Counted from the first letter of the stretch, positions 35,918 to 45,900 are shown. The stretch is 64,000 nucleotides of DNA from Streptomyces venezuelae (GCF_008642315.1 NZ_CP029192.1:5456001-5520000); one strand, 5' to 3'. Notes: a model not told the origin generated them from the sequence alone. Made by a program: numbers and translations.

Positions 35918-37183
35918 GTGAGGTTCCGACTTCCGGGCCGGGCGGTGGACGCCGGGGTCGTCGCCGTGGCCGCGGCGGAGCTGGTGACCGTCCCCGACGG
36001 GGTCGGCCCCGCCGTCACCGCCTCCTACCTGCTGGCCGTGGCGGCGCTCGCGGTACGCCGACGGTGGCCACTCCCCGTCGTGCTCGCCGCGATCCCCGCC
36101 GCCGCGAGCGGCTACCTGTGGCTGGCGCCGATGTTCGCCCTCGGCACCGCCGCCGCAGCACTGCCCGGCCGCGCCGTCGCCTACGGGTGTGCCGCGGCGA
36201 TGTTCCTGTCCGCCGCCGCCCCTTCCTCCCACGCCGAGGCGCGCGCCTGGAGCGCCCACGATTGGGCCACGGTCGGGCTGGGCCCCGCCCTGTTCAGCAT
36301 CGGCCCCACCGTCCTCGGCAGGCTGGCCCGCACCCGGCGCGAACTCGCCGAACGCCTGGTGGAGCTGAACGCGGTCCGCGAGCAGGAACGCGCGCAGGCG
36401 GCGGCGAGCGCCATCGCCGCCGAACGGGCGCGGGTGGCGCGGGAGATGCACGACGTCGTCTCCCACCAGGTGAATCTGATCGCCATGGAGGCAGGCGTGC
36501 TCGCGCTGACGTCGCGGGACGACGAGGCGCGCGGGGCCGGGGAGCGCATCGGGGAGCTGAGCAGCAGGACGCTCGACGAACTGCGGGACATGCTGGGGGT
36601 CCTGCGCGCACCGACCGGCGGCGGCGGGGCGGGGGACGGACGGTCGGGAGGCGGTACGACGGCGGGGCTCGCCGAGCTGCCCGCCCTCGTGGCGGCCACC
36701 GGTCTCCCGGTGCGCACCGAGTATGTGTTGGCGACGTCGCCGCCGCCCTCGCCCGAGACGGAGCACGCCGTCTTCCGTACCGTGCAGGAGTGCCTGACCA
36801 ACGCGGCCAAGCACGCGCCGGGCAGCGCCGTCGACATCGTGATCTCCGGCGGCGCTGCATCCGGCACCCTGACGGTCGAGGTCACCAACGGCCCGGCGAG
36901 CGGCGGCGCGTGGGCCCCGCCGACGGAGCGTGGGCGTCGCGCGTCCGCAGGGCACGGTCTGACCGGCCTGCGGGAACGGGCGGCCCTTCTGGGCGGCACG
37001 GTGCACACCGGCCGCACGGCGGACGGCGGCTTCACCGTCCAGGCCGAACTACCCTTCCTCGACGCCTCCGCCGTCCGGCGGACCGTCTCACCACCCCCGC
37101 CACCCGGCGGAGTTCCGGCCTCCCCCGCCACCTGTCTGAATGAACCGGACCAAGGTGAGATGTGCCCGGAAAAGGGGACATAG
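35918..37183 (+). CDS. two-component sensor histidine kinase (HisKA_3)
   Basis: Membrane kinase of 421 residues for the preceding regulator. The N-terminal ~135 residues hold about four hydrophobic segments with very short loops, so sensing is likely within the membrane. A coiled segment (RELAERLVELNAVREQERAQ) leads to the HisKA_3 dimerisation domain with His178 in AREMHDVVSHQVN. The HATPase_c domain follows (FRTVQECLTNAAKHAPGS, GHGLTGLRERAALLGG). The last ~35 residues are a Pro-rich tail of no obvious function. Signal unknown; the divergent secreted propeller protein and the downstream small secreted protein are candidate targets by position. Confidence 0.9.
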   Translation: MRFRLPGRAVDAGVVAVAAAELVTVPDGVGPAVTASYLLAVAALAVRRRWPLPVVLAAIPAAASGYLWLAPMFALGTAAAALPGRAVAYGCAAAMFLSAAAPSSHAEARAWSAHDWATVGLGPALFSIGPTVLGRLARTRRELAERLVELNAVREQERAQAAASAIAAERARVAREMHDVVSHQVNLIAMEAGVLALTSRDDEARGAGERIGELSSRTLDELRDMLGVLRAPTGGGGAGDGRSGGGTTAGLAELPALVAATGLPVRTEYVLATSPPPSPETEHAVFRTVQECLTNAAKHAPGSAVDIVISGGAASGTLTVEVTNGPASGGAWAPPTERGRRASAGHGLTGLRERAALLGGTVHTGRTADGGFTVQAELPFLDASAVRRTVSPPPPPGGVPASPATCLNEPDQGEMCPEKGT

Positions 37184-37410
37184 AGAGCTTGGGTGTGACC
37201 TTCAGGGAGCGATACGTTCATGCCGCCCCGCCCAAGGTCCAGACCAAGGCCGTGGGGAGGGCGCATTCACACCAGTCATCCGGTGGCCGTGACCAGGCGG
37301 CCGGATCAGCTGTGCCCAGGGGGAAGCCGGGCGAGACCGAGGTTTCGCAGGCCGGGCATCGCCACGGCTCCGCCCCCTTCGCGCGCTGACACCCGAGGGA
37401 GCAAGCACAG

Positions 37411-38049
37411 ATGAACAAGCGTACGCGCATGGGCGCCGTCACCGTCTCCGGCCTCGTGGCCCTGTCCGTCGGCGTCACGGGCGTGTCGCAGGCCTTCGCG
37501 GCCGGCTCCGGGGCGGACCGCGAGTCCGTCCGCGCCGAGCAGGTCACCGAGGCCCAGATCGACGAGCTCGCCCACCACCTGGACGCGCTCGACAAGGGCG
37601 AACACCTCGACGCCGACGGCAAGTTCGACTACGAGGCCACGAAGGCGAAGTTCGGCACCGAGCTCGCCGACGCGCTGAGCGTCTACTTCCCGAACGGCGA
37701 CCTGGACACCCCGGAGGGCGTGCAGCGTTCCTACGCGTCGTGCCTGATGGCCGCGGTCGGCCTGGGTGGCGTGCAGGGCGTCGTCGACAAGGTCAAGCAC
37801 CACATCGAGAAGAAGAACTGGCGCAAGGTCGCCGAGATCGGGCTGAAGGAGGCGGCCAAGCGGGGCATCAAGATCGCGGGCAAGGGCGGTGTCGCGGGGA
37901 TGGCCACCGCGCTCGCCGTGGCCGCCATCGGCTGCATCTGGGCCGCCCCGCAGCAGCCGGGAGCGCAGGAGGGGCCGGTGGGCTCGGAAGGCTTCGTGCC
38001 GGTCTCCTTCGCGGGCCGCGACGCCGCGTCCTTCGCGCCGGCCGCCTGA
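37411..38049 (+). CDS. small secreted protein of unknown function
   Basis: Protein of 212 residues with a clear signal peptide (MNKRTRMGAVTVSGLVALSV, cleavage near SQAFA-AG, residue ~30). The mature N-terminal part is acidic and helical (EAQIDELAHHLDALDKGEHL). The C-terminal part changes character: SYASCLMAAVGLGG, a very basic amphipathic stretch (KKNWRKVAEIGLKEAAKRG), a hydrophobic segment (GMATALAVAAIGCIW) and a short tail. Two cysteines flank the basic region and could pair. A cationic amphipathic plus hydrophobic hairpin is reminiscent of bacteriocin-like peptides, but I do not recognise a family. No ribosome site better than GAGGGAGCAAGC is seen; start ATG 37411. Confidence 0.7.
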   Translation: MNKRTRMGAVTVSGLVALSVGVTGVSQAFAAGSGADRESVRAEQVTEAQIDELAHHLDALDKGEHLDADGKFDYEATKAKFGTELADALSVYFPNGDLDTPEGVQRSYASCLMAAVGLGGVQGVVDKVKHHIEKKNWRKVAEIGLKEAAKRGIKIAGKGGVAGMATALAVAAIGCIWAAPQQPGAQEGPVGSEGFVPVSFAGRDAASFAPAA

Positions 38050-38066
38050 CGGCGATGATCTGAATG

Positions 38067-38107
38067 GGGGGCGGGGCTTGACGGGTCAACCGTCAGTTCC
38101 CGCCCCC
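38067..38107. terminator. bidirectional hairpin between convergent genes
   Basis: The G-rich arm GGGGGCGGG (from 38067) faces CCCGCCCCC (38099-38107), with an inner TTGACGG / CCGTCAG pairing. It sits after the secreted-protein stop and covers the end of the minus-strand wHTH gene. Confidence 0.6.
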
Positions 38108-38416
38108 GCCCTCCACGATGGCGCGCAGATCGGCCAGGTACGCCGTGAACCGCTCGCGCCCCGAGTCGGAGAGGCGGACGTGGGTGACGGGGACGCGTTT
38201 GACGCGCAGCTTCGCCACCTCCACCATCCCCTCCTTCTCCAGGATCGCGATCTGCCGGGACAGTTCGGGGGTCGTCAGGTGCAGGCTGTCGCGGAGTTCG
38301 GCGAAGGCGACGTGCTGGACCCGGTTGAGGACGGCGATGATGGCCAGCCGGTTCGGGGAGTGGATGAGGTTGGCCAGGGCCTCCCTGGGCGGCCTCGCCG
38401 CCGTGTCGTCGGCCAC
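38093..38416 (-). CDS. winged-helix transcriptional regulator
   Basis: Small DNA-binding protein of 107 residues from the MarR/ArsR-like winged-helix group. The fold is covered by LIHSPNRLAIIAVLNRVQHV, FAELRDSLHLTTPELSRQIA (recognition helix) and LEKEGMVEVAKLRVKRVPVT (wing), then a short C-terminal helix. Such single-domain regulators in Streptomyces often sit with a small membrane protein gene, as here. GTG start one base after the stop of the membrane protein gene, so the two are translated together. The perfect palindrome TTGCAC-AAA-GTGCAA in front of the operon is a likely binding site. Confidence 0.85.
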   Translation of the reverse strand: MADDTAARPPREALANLIHSPNRLAIIAVLNRVQHVAFAELRDSLHLTTPELSRQIAILEKEGMVEVAKLRVKRVPVTHVRLSDSGRERFTAYLADLRAIVEGGGGN

Positions 38417-38417
38417 C

Positions 38418-38843
38418 TCACCGCCTCCAGCGCAGCAGGAAGTAGACCGCGGCCGCGGCGGTGGGGAGCGCGGCCGAGATCAGGTGGCCGGTGAGCGAGT
38501 CGGACCCCTCGTCGAAAATCAGCTCCGCGCCCGGCATGCAGAGGAAGACGACGCCGCAGAAACGGACGGCCATTTCCACCTTGGTGTGGGGGCGCCGCCT
38601 TGCCGCACCGTCGTGGTGTCCGTTCCAGGTGAGCAGCAGCATCGTGGCCGCGACGAACACGGCGGCCCCCGCCACGGGCGGCAGGTCGCTCTCCAGGCTG
38701 ACGACGAGGCCGCCGTAGAGGGCCACGAGCGTGATGACGCCGGTGACGCGTTCGCCGACGGAGGCGGAGCGCGACAGGTCGGGGGCGGAGTCGATCACCG
38801 CCAGCTGGTCGGCGGGGTCGGTGCGGGGCTCATCGTGCATCAT
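38418..38843 (-). CDS. four-helix membrane protein of unknown function
   Basis: Membrane protein of 141 residues with four hydrophobic segments (VTGVITLVALYGGLVVSL, VAGAAVFVAATMLLLTW, FCGVVFLCMPGAELI, LISAALPTAAAAVYFLL) after a ~35-residue acidic leader. No family recognised. Two start codons stand almost in tandem (38843 and 38840); an in-frame frame further upstream crosses the palindromic operator and was rejected. First gene of an operon with the wHTH regulator, so it may be its target or a signal partner. Confidence 0.75.
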   Translation of the reverse strand: MMHDEPRTDPADQLAVIDSAPDLSRSASVGERVTGVITLVALYGGLVVSLESDLPPVAGAAVFVAATMLLLTWNGHHDGAARRRPHTKVEMAVRFCGVVFLCMPGAELIFDEGSDSLTGHLISAALPTAAAAVYFLLRWRR

Positions 38844-38864
38844 GGCTGCAACTTTTCCATCTAC

Positions 38865-38879
38865 TTGCACAAAGTGCAA
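38865..38879. promoter_or_regulatory. perfect palindromic operator candidate
   Basis: TTGCAC (38865-38870), AAA, GTGCAA (38874-38879): a perfect 6-3-6 inverted repeat 22 bases before the membrane-protein start, with a further half-site TGCAAC at 38847-38852. The position suits repression by the wHTH protein encoded in the same operon. Confidence 0.65.
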
Positions 38880-38941
38880 CTGGTTGGCATGTCGACAGGC
38901 TCGGCCGCGCGGGGCGTCCCGCACGGCCGAGCGCGGCGAGA

Positions 38942-40618
38942 TCAGCGCGCCAGACTCGCCGCCAGTCGTGCCGCACGGCGGACCCGTGAGCCCGCCTTCG
39001 CCCCCGCCTTGCGGGCCAGCGGACGTATGACGCGGGACGTCACGCCCACCGGGGTCCAGCGGAGCTGGAGGCGGCCCGATGCGCGGCCCTCCGGCTCGAC
39101 CGTGACCTCGTGGGGGAGTACGCCGCCCCGGTAGTCGACGCGGGCCCTGAGCGTGGGGAAAGTGAGCGGGGCCAGGAGCAGGGCCGTGTTGCGGAGTTGG
39201 CCGGAGGTCAGCTGGAGGACCGGGTGGCGGGTGCCTGCGAAGCCGTTGAGGGGGAGCGGCGCCGCCGACAGGTCCAGGCGGGCCGTGCCCTCGAAGACGC
39301 CGGGGCGGACCGGGTCCAGGCGGAACGGGGTCTTCATGCGGCGGCGGCCGGGGGCCAGGAGGAGCGTGGCCACCTGGGGGCCGACCGGTAGGCGCAGGCC
39401 CGGGTCGTACGTGCGGACGGAGAGGACGACCGTGGCCCCGGGCCCACGCTCCACGCGTGTGATCTCGTGGCGGAACTGCGCGCTGGCGAAGGGGCGGGAG
39501 TCCAGGCCCAGGTCCGTGACGTCGAGCTCCCCGCGGGAGGCCGCGGACTCGGGGACGTACGGGCCCCAGTAGACGTGGCCGGAGGAGTCCGGCGTCGTTT
39601 CGCGTGGTGCCACTCCGTGGCCCAGGCCCCTCGCCGCCAACTGGGCCTCACCGAGGCGGCCGTCCTGCACCAGGCGGAGTACGACACGTTCGGCCCGGGG
39701 GAGGCGGGCGTACGCGCCGGGGGACAGCTCCGCCAGATACGGGTTCACGATCTCCGCGAAGCCCGTCAGCCACTCCTCGTCCCGGAACGGCAGGTCGCCC
39801 GCGTACATCCGGAAGTCGTGCTTCAGGAACTTGTAGTCCTTGGCCTCACGGACGGCCTCGTGGCCGCTCGACACGAGGAACGCGTCTATGAGGCGCTGGA
39901 CGTGGATGCGGTCGCGGACGTTCGTCAGCTTGTGGCGCTGGTTGGAGATCGAGGCCGACTCCGCCGCCTCGTAGGGGGCGATGTACCAGCGGTAGACGGG
40001 GTCGGGGATGACCGTGAACGCCTTCGCGAGGCAGTACGCCTGCGCCGAGAACAGCTGGTCCTCGTAGTGGATGCCCTCCGGGAAGCGGAGGTCGTTCCGG
40101 TCCAGGAACGTGCGACGGTACATCTTGCTCGTCGACAAGTGCTCGAAGAGCAAGGCCGGTTCCGCCTCGATGCCCTCCACCGTGCGCCGCTCGGCGACCA
40201 GGTGCGGCATCCACGTGGAGGTGCGGCCCGTGTCGACGCGCACGCGTTCCACCGCGCCCATCACGAAGTCCACCTCCCGCTCGCGGTGCGCGGCCAGGAG
40301 CAATTCGACCGCGCGCTCCGGGAGTTCGTCGTCGCTGTCCAGGAACATCAGGAACGGGGCGCGCGCGATCTCAAGGGCGCGGTTGCGCGGCGCGCTGCAA
40401 CCGCCGCTGTTCTCGGGGAGGCGGAGGTAGCTGACGCGGTCGTCCTCCGACGCCAACTGACGTGCCACCTCGGGCGTGTTGTCCGTCGAGTGGTCGTCGC
40501 TGATGATGATCTCGATGTTCTCGTGCGTCTGGCGGCGCAGCGAGGCGACGGCGCGCGGGAGGCGTTCCGCGTCGTTGTAGACGATCACCGTCACGGTGAC
40601 GTCGGGAGTGGTGGTCAT
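38942..40618 (-). CDS. GT2 glycosyltransferase with C-terminal beta-rich domain
   Basis: Glycosyltransferase of 558 residues, last gene of the minus-strand polymer operon. The GT-A domain (~1-230) has VTVIVYNDAERLPRAVASL, IIISDDHSTDNTPEV and the metal site MFLDSDDELP, all intact. YEDQLFSAQAYCLA and the following helices resemble GT2 domains of teichoic acid enzymes. Residues ~350-500 form a beta-rich module (FRHEITRVERGPGATVVLSV, RRRMKTPFRLDPVRPGVFEG) also seen in other proteins of this cluster. The C-terminus is very basic, perhaps for membrane contact. ATG 40618 overlaps the upstream gene by 4 bp. Confidence 0.88.
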   Translation of the reverse strand: MTTTPDVTVTVIVYNDAERLPRAVASLRRQTHENIEIIISDDHSTDNTPEVARQLASEDDRVSYLRLPENSGGCSAPRNRALEIARAPFLMFLDSDDELPERAVELLLAAHREREVDFVMGAVERVRVDTGRTSTWMPHLVAERRTVEGIEAEPALLFEHLSTSKMYRRTFLDRNDLRFPEGIHYEDQLFSAQAYCLAKAFTVIPDPVYRWYIAPYEAAESASISNQRHKLTNVRDRIHVQRLIDAFLVSSGHEAVREAKDYKFLKHDFRMYAGDLPFRDEEWLTGFAEIVNPYLAELSPGAYARLPRAERVVLRLVQDGRLGEAQLAARGLGHGVAPRETTPDSSGHVYWGPYVPESAASRGELDVTDLGLDSRPFASAQFRHEITRVERGPGATVVLSVRTYDPGLRLPVGPQVATLLLAPGRRRMKTPFRLDPVRPGVFEGTARLDLSAAPLPLNGFAGTRHPVLQLTSGQLRNTALLLAPLTFPTLRARVDYRGGVLPHEVTVEPEGRASGRLQLRWTPVGVTSRVIRPLARKAGAKAGSRVRRAARLAASLAR

Positions 40619-42900
40619 CGCTGGGTCGCCTCCTCGGGCGTCGGTGCCGGGGTGCGCTCGTCGACCGGCGTGACGGGCGGCAGGGACTCCTCGCTCTCGC
40701 CGAGGAAGACGCGGCGTACGACCCGCTCGGCCGCGCGCCCGTCGTCGTACTCGCAGAAGCGGTGCCGGAAGGCACGGCGGGCCTTGGCCGCCGGCTCGTC
40801 GTGCCACGCGTCGGTGGTGAGCAGCTCCGTCAGCTCCTCCTGCGTGCGCGCCACCTTGCCCGGTGCCTCGGCCATCAGGTCGAAGTACACGCCGCGCGTC
40901 GTCGCGTACGTCTCCCAGTCGTCGGCGTAGATGACGATCGGGCGGTCCAAGTTGGCGTAGTCGAACATGATCGACGAGTAGTCCGTGATGAGTGCGTCCG
41001 CCGCGAGCGCGAGCTCCTCCACGGGGTCGTACGACGACACGTCGATGACCCGGCCGCTCTTGCGCAGGCCGGCCAGCGGGGACGCCGCGCCGCCGTAGAA
41101 GTAGTGGCCGCGGACCAGGAGCACGGTGTCCTCGCCGAGGCGGTCGGCGAGCGTCGCGAGGTCGAGGCGCGGGGTCCAGGCCGCCTCGTAGTCGCGGTGG
41201 GTGGGCGCGTAGAGGATCGCGCGCTTGCCCGGCGCGATGCCGAGCCTCTCGCGGATCGCGCGGATGTCGGCGGCGGTCGCGCTGTAGTACACGTCGTTGC
41301 GCGGGTAGCCGTAGTCCAGCGAGGTGTAGTGCGAGGGGTAGGCGCGCTCCCACATCTCCGTGGAGTGGCCGTTCGCGGAGACGCTGTAGTCCCAGCGGTC
41401 GACACGGGCCAGCAGGTCGTGGAAGTTGAGGCCCTTCGCGGCGGCCGGGTAGTCGAGCTGGTCCAGGCCCATGCGCTTCAGGGGCGTGCCGTGGTGCGTC
41501 TGGAGGTGCACCGAGTCGGGGCGCTTCACGATCGCGTTGGGGAAGTTGGCGTTGTTCACCAGGTACTTGGCGCGCGCCATCACCTCCCAGTAGCGGCGCG
41601 TGCCGGGCACCACGTGGTCGGTGCCGGGCGGGAGGAGGGGCACGTTCGCCGCCGAGACGACCCATACCGCGTGGATGTGCGGGGCGAGTTCGGCGAGCTT
41701 CGCGGCGACCGCCGCCGGATTGCAGGCCACGCCCCGGTCCCAGTACGCCGTGAACACGGCGAGGTTCGGGTCGACGGGACGTTCGAGCGCCCTGCGGTAG
41801 CGCAGGTCGCGGACCTTCTTGCCCACCTTGTGCTTGCGCGAGACGACCGCGGACCGCAGCTTGCGCCGCTGCTGGTTCGCCGTCTGGAACGTGCGGTACT
41901 TCGTGTACGCGTCCTCTTCGAGGAGGCGGCGCCGCACGCCCTCCAGGCCGCCCGGATGCTGATGACCCTCGGGGCGCCGGGCGACGGCGGCCTTCGACGC
42001 GCGGTGGAAGAACTCCCTGCGGACCGGGTCCGGCAGCTGCTCGCGGGCGACGACGCGCAGGCAGTCGCCGACCATCACGTCGTAGAGCGCGGCGCGCGGC
42101 GCCGTGGGCAGGCCGCGTTCGGCGGCGAGGGAGAGGAGCGACTCGTAGCGGTCGATGACTGCGTAGCGCTCCTCGGGGGCGCCCTTCGGGAGACTCTCGG
42201 ACCTCAACTCCCGTACATTGAGAGCCACTTGGTCGAGCGTCGCGACGCGGTCGGCGAGGAGCAGTGCGGCGTACGCGGCGAACGTCTCGTCGTCCACCGC
42301 CAGTTCGGCGCGGTGCGCCCGCCAGAAGTCGGCGCGCAGCACGCGGTTGCCGAGCAGCGGGGTGACCTTCAGGAGGTTCGGGCAGTCCGCGAGCGGCAGG
42401 TCGCGGCGGCCCTGCTTGGCGAGGTGCTTGCCGTCGGGGCTCGGCATGCCCCGGTGGCGCCAGGTGGTGCGGACGTGGTCGACGCACAGGACGTCGACGC
42501 CCGCCGGTACCTCGGTGACGCGGTCGGCGACGGCACGCGGGGCGCCCGTCGGCACGCTGTCCTTGCTGTGCACGAAGTGCAGCCAGCGGCCGCCCGCCCG
42601 CTCGGCGCCCGCGGTGCGGGCCGCGCCGTCGCCCGTGCCCTCGGGCAGCGGGACGACGGTGACGCCGGGCCGGTCCGTGGCGGCGGCCTGCGCGGAGGCG
42701 CCGACCGCGGCGACGATCACCTCGACGCCGGGTGACGCCTGCGCGGCGAGGGCGTCCAGGCAGGCGCCCAGGTGGCCCTGGACGTTGCGGCCGTGGACGA
42801 CGACGCTCAGCTCGGGTCCGGCGTCGGCCCCGGCATCCCGCGTCGGTCCGGTGCTCTCACCCTGCTCGGGCACGGCGGTGCCCCCCTTCCGTGTGCTCAT
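40615..42900 (-). CDS. TagF-like CDP-glycerol glycerophosphotransferase with degenerate GT2 domain
   Basis: Protein of 761 residues expected at the inner membrane face. The C-terminal domain (~395-740) is of the CDP-glycerol glycerophosphotransferase family: TAYWDRGVACNPAAVAAK, LQTHHGTPLKRMGLDQLDYP (with the conserved His), YGYPRNDVYYS, LYAPTHRDYEAAW and ITDYSSIMFDYANLDRP. The N-terminal ~29-140 keeps the outline of a GT2 domain (LSVVVHGRNVQGHLGACLDA) but lacks the VDDGS loop (VIVAAVGASAQ instead) and the DxD site (HSKDS instead), so that half is probably inactive. ATGA overlaps at both ends tie it to its neighbours. Confidence 0.88.
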   Translation of the reverse strand: MSTRKGGTAVPEQGESTGPTRDAGADAGPELSVVVHGRNVQGHLGACLDALAAQASPGVEVIVAAVGASAQAAATDRPGVTVVPLPEGTGDGAARTAGAERAGGRWLHFVHSKDSVPTGAPRAVADRVTEVPAGVDVLCVDHVRTTWRHRGMPSPDGKHLAKQGRRDLPLADCPNLLKVTPLLGNRVLRADFWRAHRAELAVDDETFAAYAALLLADRVATLDQVALNVRELRSESLPKGAPEERYAVIDRYESLLSLAAERGLPTAPRAALYDVMVGDCLRVVAREQLPDPVRREFFHRASKAAVARRPEGHQHPGGLEGVRRRLLEEDAYTKYRTFQTANQQRRKLRSAVVSRKHKVGKKVRDLRYRRALERPVDPNLAVFTAYWDRGVACNPAAVAAKLAELAPHIHAVWVVSAANVPLLPPGTDHVVPGTRRYWEVMARAKYLVNNANFPNAIVKRPDSVHLQTHHGTPLKRMGLDQLDYPAAAKGLNFHDLLARVDRWDYSVSANGHSTEMWERAYPSHYTSLDYGYPRNDVYYSATAADIRAIRERLGIAPGKRAILYAPTHRDYEAAWTPRLDLATLADRLGEDTVLLVRGHYFYGGAASPLAGLRKSGRVIDVSSYDPVEELALAADALITDYSSIMFDYANLDRPIVIYADDWETYATTRGVYFDLMAEAPGKVARTQEELTELLTTDAWHDEPAAKARRAFRHRFCEYDDGRAAERVVRRVFLGESEESLPPVTPVDERTPAPTPEEATQR

Positions 42901-45900
42901 GCGGTGCTCGCCCCCCGGTGGGCGAGCATCCGGTCGACGACGCGGGCCGCGGCCCCGCCGTCGTCCAGGTCGCAGAACTCGGCGCGGAACGCGTCGTACG
43001 CCTCGGCGTACGGCGCGCTCGTCGCGTCGATGTCCTTCAGCGCGGCGATCAGCTCGTCCGAGGTGGGGACCAGCGGGCCCGGCGCGCGCTTCTCGAAGTC
43101 GAAGTAGAAGCCGCGCAGCCGGTCCCGGTAGTGCTCCAGGTCGTACGTGAAGAACAGCATCGGACGGCCCGTCACCGCGAAGTCGAACATCACCGAGGAG
43201 TAGTCGGTGACGAGGACGTCGGCGATCAGGAGCAGATCCATGATGTCCGGGTAGCTCGCGACGTCCCACACGAAACCGTCGCCCGCGCCCGGCACCGGCT
43301 CCACGATGTGCGCGTGCGGCCGGACGAGCAGGACGTGGTCGTCGCCCAGCTCGGCGCGGGCCTTCGCCAGGTCGATGCGCAGGTCGAGCAGGAAACCGCC
43401 GCGGTGGCGCTGCTTGTCCTCGCGCCACGTCGGCGCGTACAGGACGACCTTCTTGCCGTCGGGCAGGCCGAGCGCGCGGCGCACCTTGTCGGCGCGCTTG
43501 GCGCGGTCGGGGGCGAGCAGCACGTCGTTGCGGGGGTAGCCGGCCTCCAGGAGCTCGCCGTCCACGTCGCCGCCGAACCGGAAGGCGCTGCGCATGATCG
43601 GGGTGCTGAACTTGTTCGGGGAGAGCAGCATCGTCCACTGGTGGCGCTCGCGGTCCAGGTCCTGGAGGTACTGGGTGCTCGCGAAGTGGTCGTTGTCGAA
43701 GTCGAAGCCGATGCGCTTGAGCGGGGTGCCGTGCCAGGTCTGGACGATCTGCTGGCCCTCGCGGCGCTCCAGCCAGCGCGGGAAGTGCGTGTTGCCGACG
43801 ATGTAGCGGGAGCGGGCCATCGCCTCGTAGTACTCGGGGCTGTGCACGCGGACGGCTTTCGCGGTCGCCGGGACCTCGCACTGGCCGTCCTTGACGACCC
43901 ACAGGTGGTCGACGGGCAGGGCGCGGCGGACCATCTCCTCGTGGATGGCACGCGGCGAGTCGCCGTACATGCGGCCGCCGAACACGTCGTACAGGACGGC
44001 CTCGCGCAGCGGCTCGTGGCGGGCGGCCGGGTAGGCCTCCGTGCGCAGGCGGGTCTGGCGGTGGCGGCTGCGTTCTTCGGGGCGCAGCTCGGAGTGGGCC
44101 ATCAGGGCGAGCTGGTCGTACTGGCGGGCCTGCAGCTCGATGCGTTTGCCGTGCGCCTCCACCTCCAGGGGGAGGTCGCCGTGGACGGGCGGGGCGAGCT
44201 GCACGGCTGTGCGGGAGCCGTCCGGCTTCTGGACCGAGGGCCACCAGAAGCCCGCTCGGAGCGGGGTCTCCCCCGCGTGGCGGTGGGTGGGGGCGGGCAC
44301 GAAGCGGGCCTCGAAGCGACCGTCCGCGGCCTTCGCCGGGAACGTGTACTCGTGGCCCGACCAGGTCTGGCGGAGCACGAGCTCCAGGGCGTGCGTGCCC
44401 TGGGCCGGGTAGCTGCCGGTGAGGGCGACGGTGCCGTCGGGGGCGACGGTGACGTGGTCGACGAGGGGCTGGACGGGCTGGTCGCAGAACTGGAGGTAGC
44501 CGCCGGGGCTACGGCGTGCGTAGACCGTTCTGGTGGGGTCCGCCTGCGTGAACTGGGCGCCGGAGAAGCCTTCCCTGTCGTCCAGGATGAGGGCGAGACG
44601 GGTCGACGTGGGCTCGTCGCCGGAGGCGTCGACGACCTCGATCGACATGTCCCAGCGGGCTATGGAGCGTTCTGCCTGGGTGGGGCGGAGGCGTTCGTGG
44701 TTGGTGCGGATGTCCGTCAGGGCCGCCGTGTCGACGTGGGCCGTGAAGGGGACGCGGCCCTCGTGCGGGACGCCGAGGGTCAGGGGCGCCGTCAGGATCG
44801 TGCCGGACTCGCGCATGCGCAGGCGCAGGCGGGCCGTGCCCTCGGGGGCCGTGCGCAGGATGCCGCGGACGACGAGGTGGGAGCCCTCCGCGCGGACCTC
44901 CAGGGCGCGCGCGTGCGCCGTCTCCACGCGGATCGCCAGCTCGCCGTCCTGGATCTGCGGGGCCACCCGCACGTCCTCGGTCACCCAGTGCGCGGGCGGC
45001 GTCTGCCCGGACCCCGTACCGGCCCCGTACAGCGGACCGCGCCGGGGCGTCGAACCCGTGCCGGCCACCGCGATCCGCACGTACCAGACCCCGTCGACCC
45101 ACGTGCCGCGGTGCCGCAGCCGTGACGGGTTCACCGTCGCGCCGAAGCCCGCCCAGTCGGCGTGCCGGAACTCGGCGCCGGAGGCCACCGTCGCCTCGGC
45201 GTCGAGGTGGCTGCGCGCGGGTACGAGGACCGTGCGGCGGCTGCCCTTCTCCTTCAGGATGAGCGACTTCATTGCCTTGCTCCGCGACTCGGCGCCGAGC
45301 TGGCGCGCGAACGCCCAGCCGGAGAGCCACAGCTTGCCGTCGTGCCAGGCGGCCTCGTCGAGGCGGCTGCGCAGCCGCAGTTCCTGGTCGAGGCGGAGGA
45401 CGGCGTCCGGCACGGGGGAGGCCGGGTCGAGGAAGGGGTAGTCGGCCTTGGGGTGCAGCGTCCCGGAGACGGGGATCGAGCCGGGGTGCTCCTTCTCGAA
45501 CTCCAGCTGGGCGATCAGCTCGTCCATGCGCCGGTGCACGGTCAAATACAGCTTCAGCTTGTGCGGCACGTGCAGCGCCCGCACCGCGTCCTGCCCGATC
45601 TCGCGGACCAGGCGGCCCACGTGCTCCAGGAACGCCTCCTGGTAGGCGGCGTCGGAGCCGGGCAGCACCTTCCAGAAGAGGGGGATCTCCTCGGCGAGCG
45701 CGTTGTTGTCGTACACCTTCAGGTGCTCGGCGTACATCGGGTCGTCCCCGACGCGGGCCAGCATGAAGTCGCGGACCATGCGGATCGACCTCACGCGGTC
45801 GATCAGGCCCTGCGGGTTGGTGCGGTTCTGCGTGATGGACCGTTCGCCGATCTCGCGCTCGCGCCAGTTGTAGATCGGCTCGCTCAGGACGTCCACGGAC

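Noticed and set aside
38942..42487. A single 1181-codon minus-strand frame joining the GT2 gene and the gene before it
   Set aside because: The region upstream of 40618 is read in the correct frame by the TagF fusion (HGTP and TDYSS motifs); the longer frame there is a shadow, and the ATGA overlap marks the true GT2 start.
42732..45125. A 797-codon plus-strand frame inside the large TagF fusion
   Set aside because: Antisense shadow of a gene with intact GT2 and TagF motifs; no domain visible in the translation.
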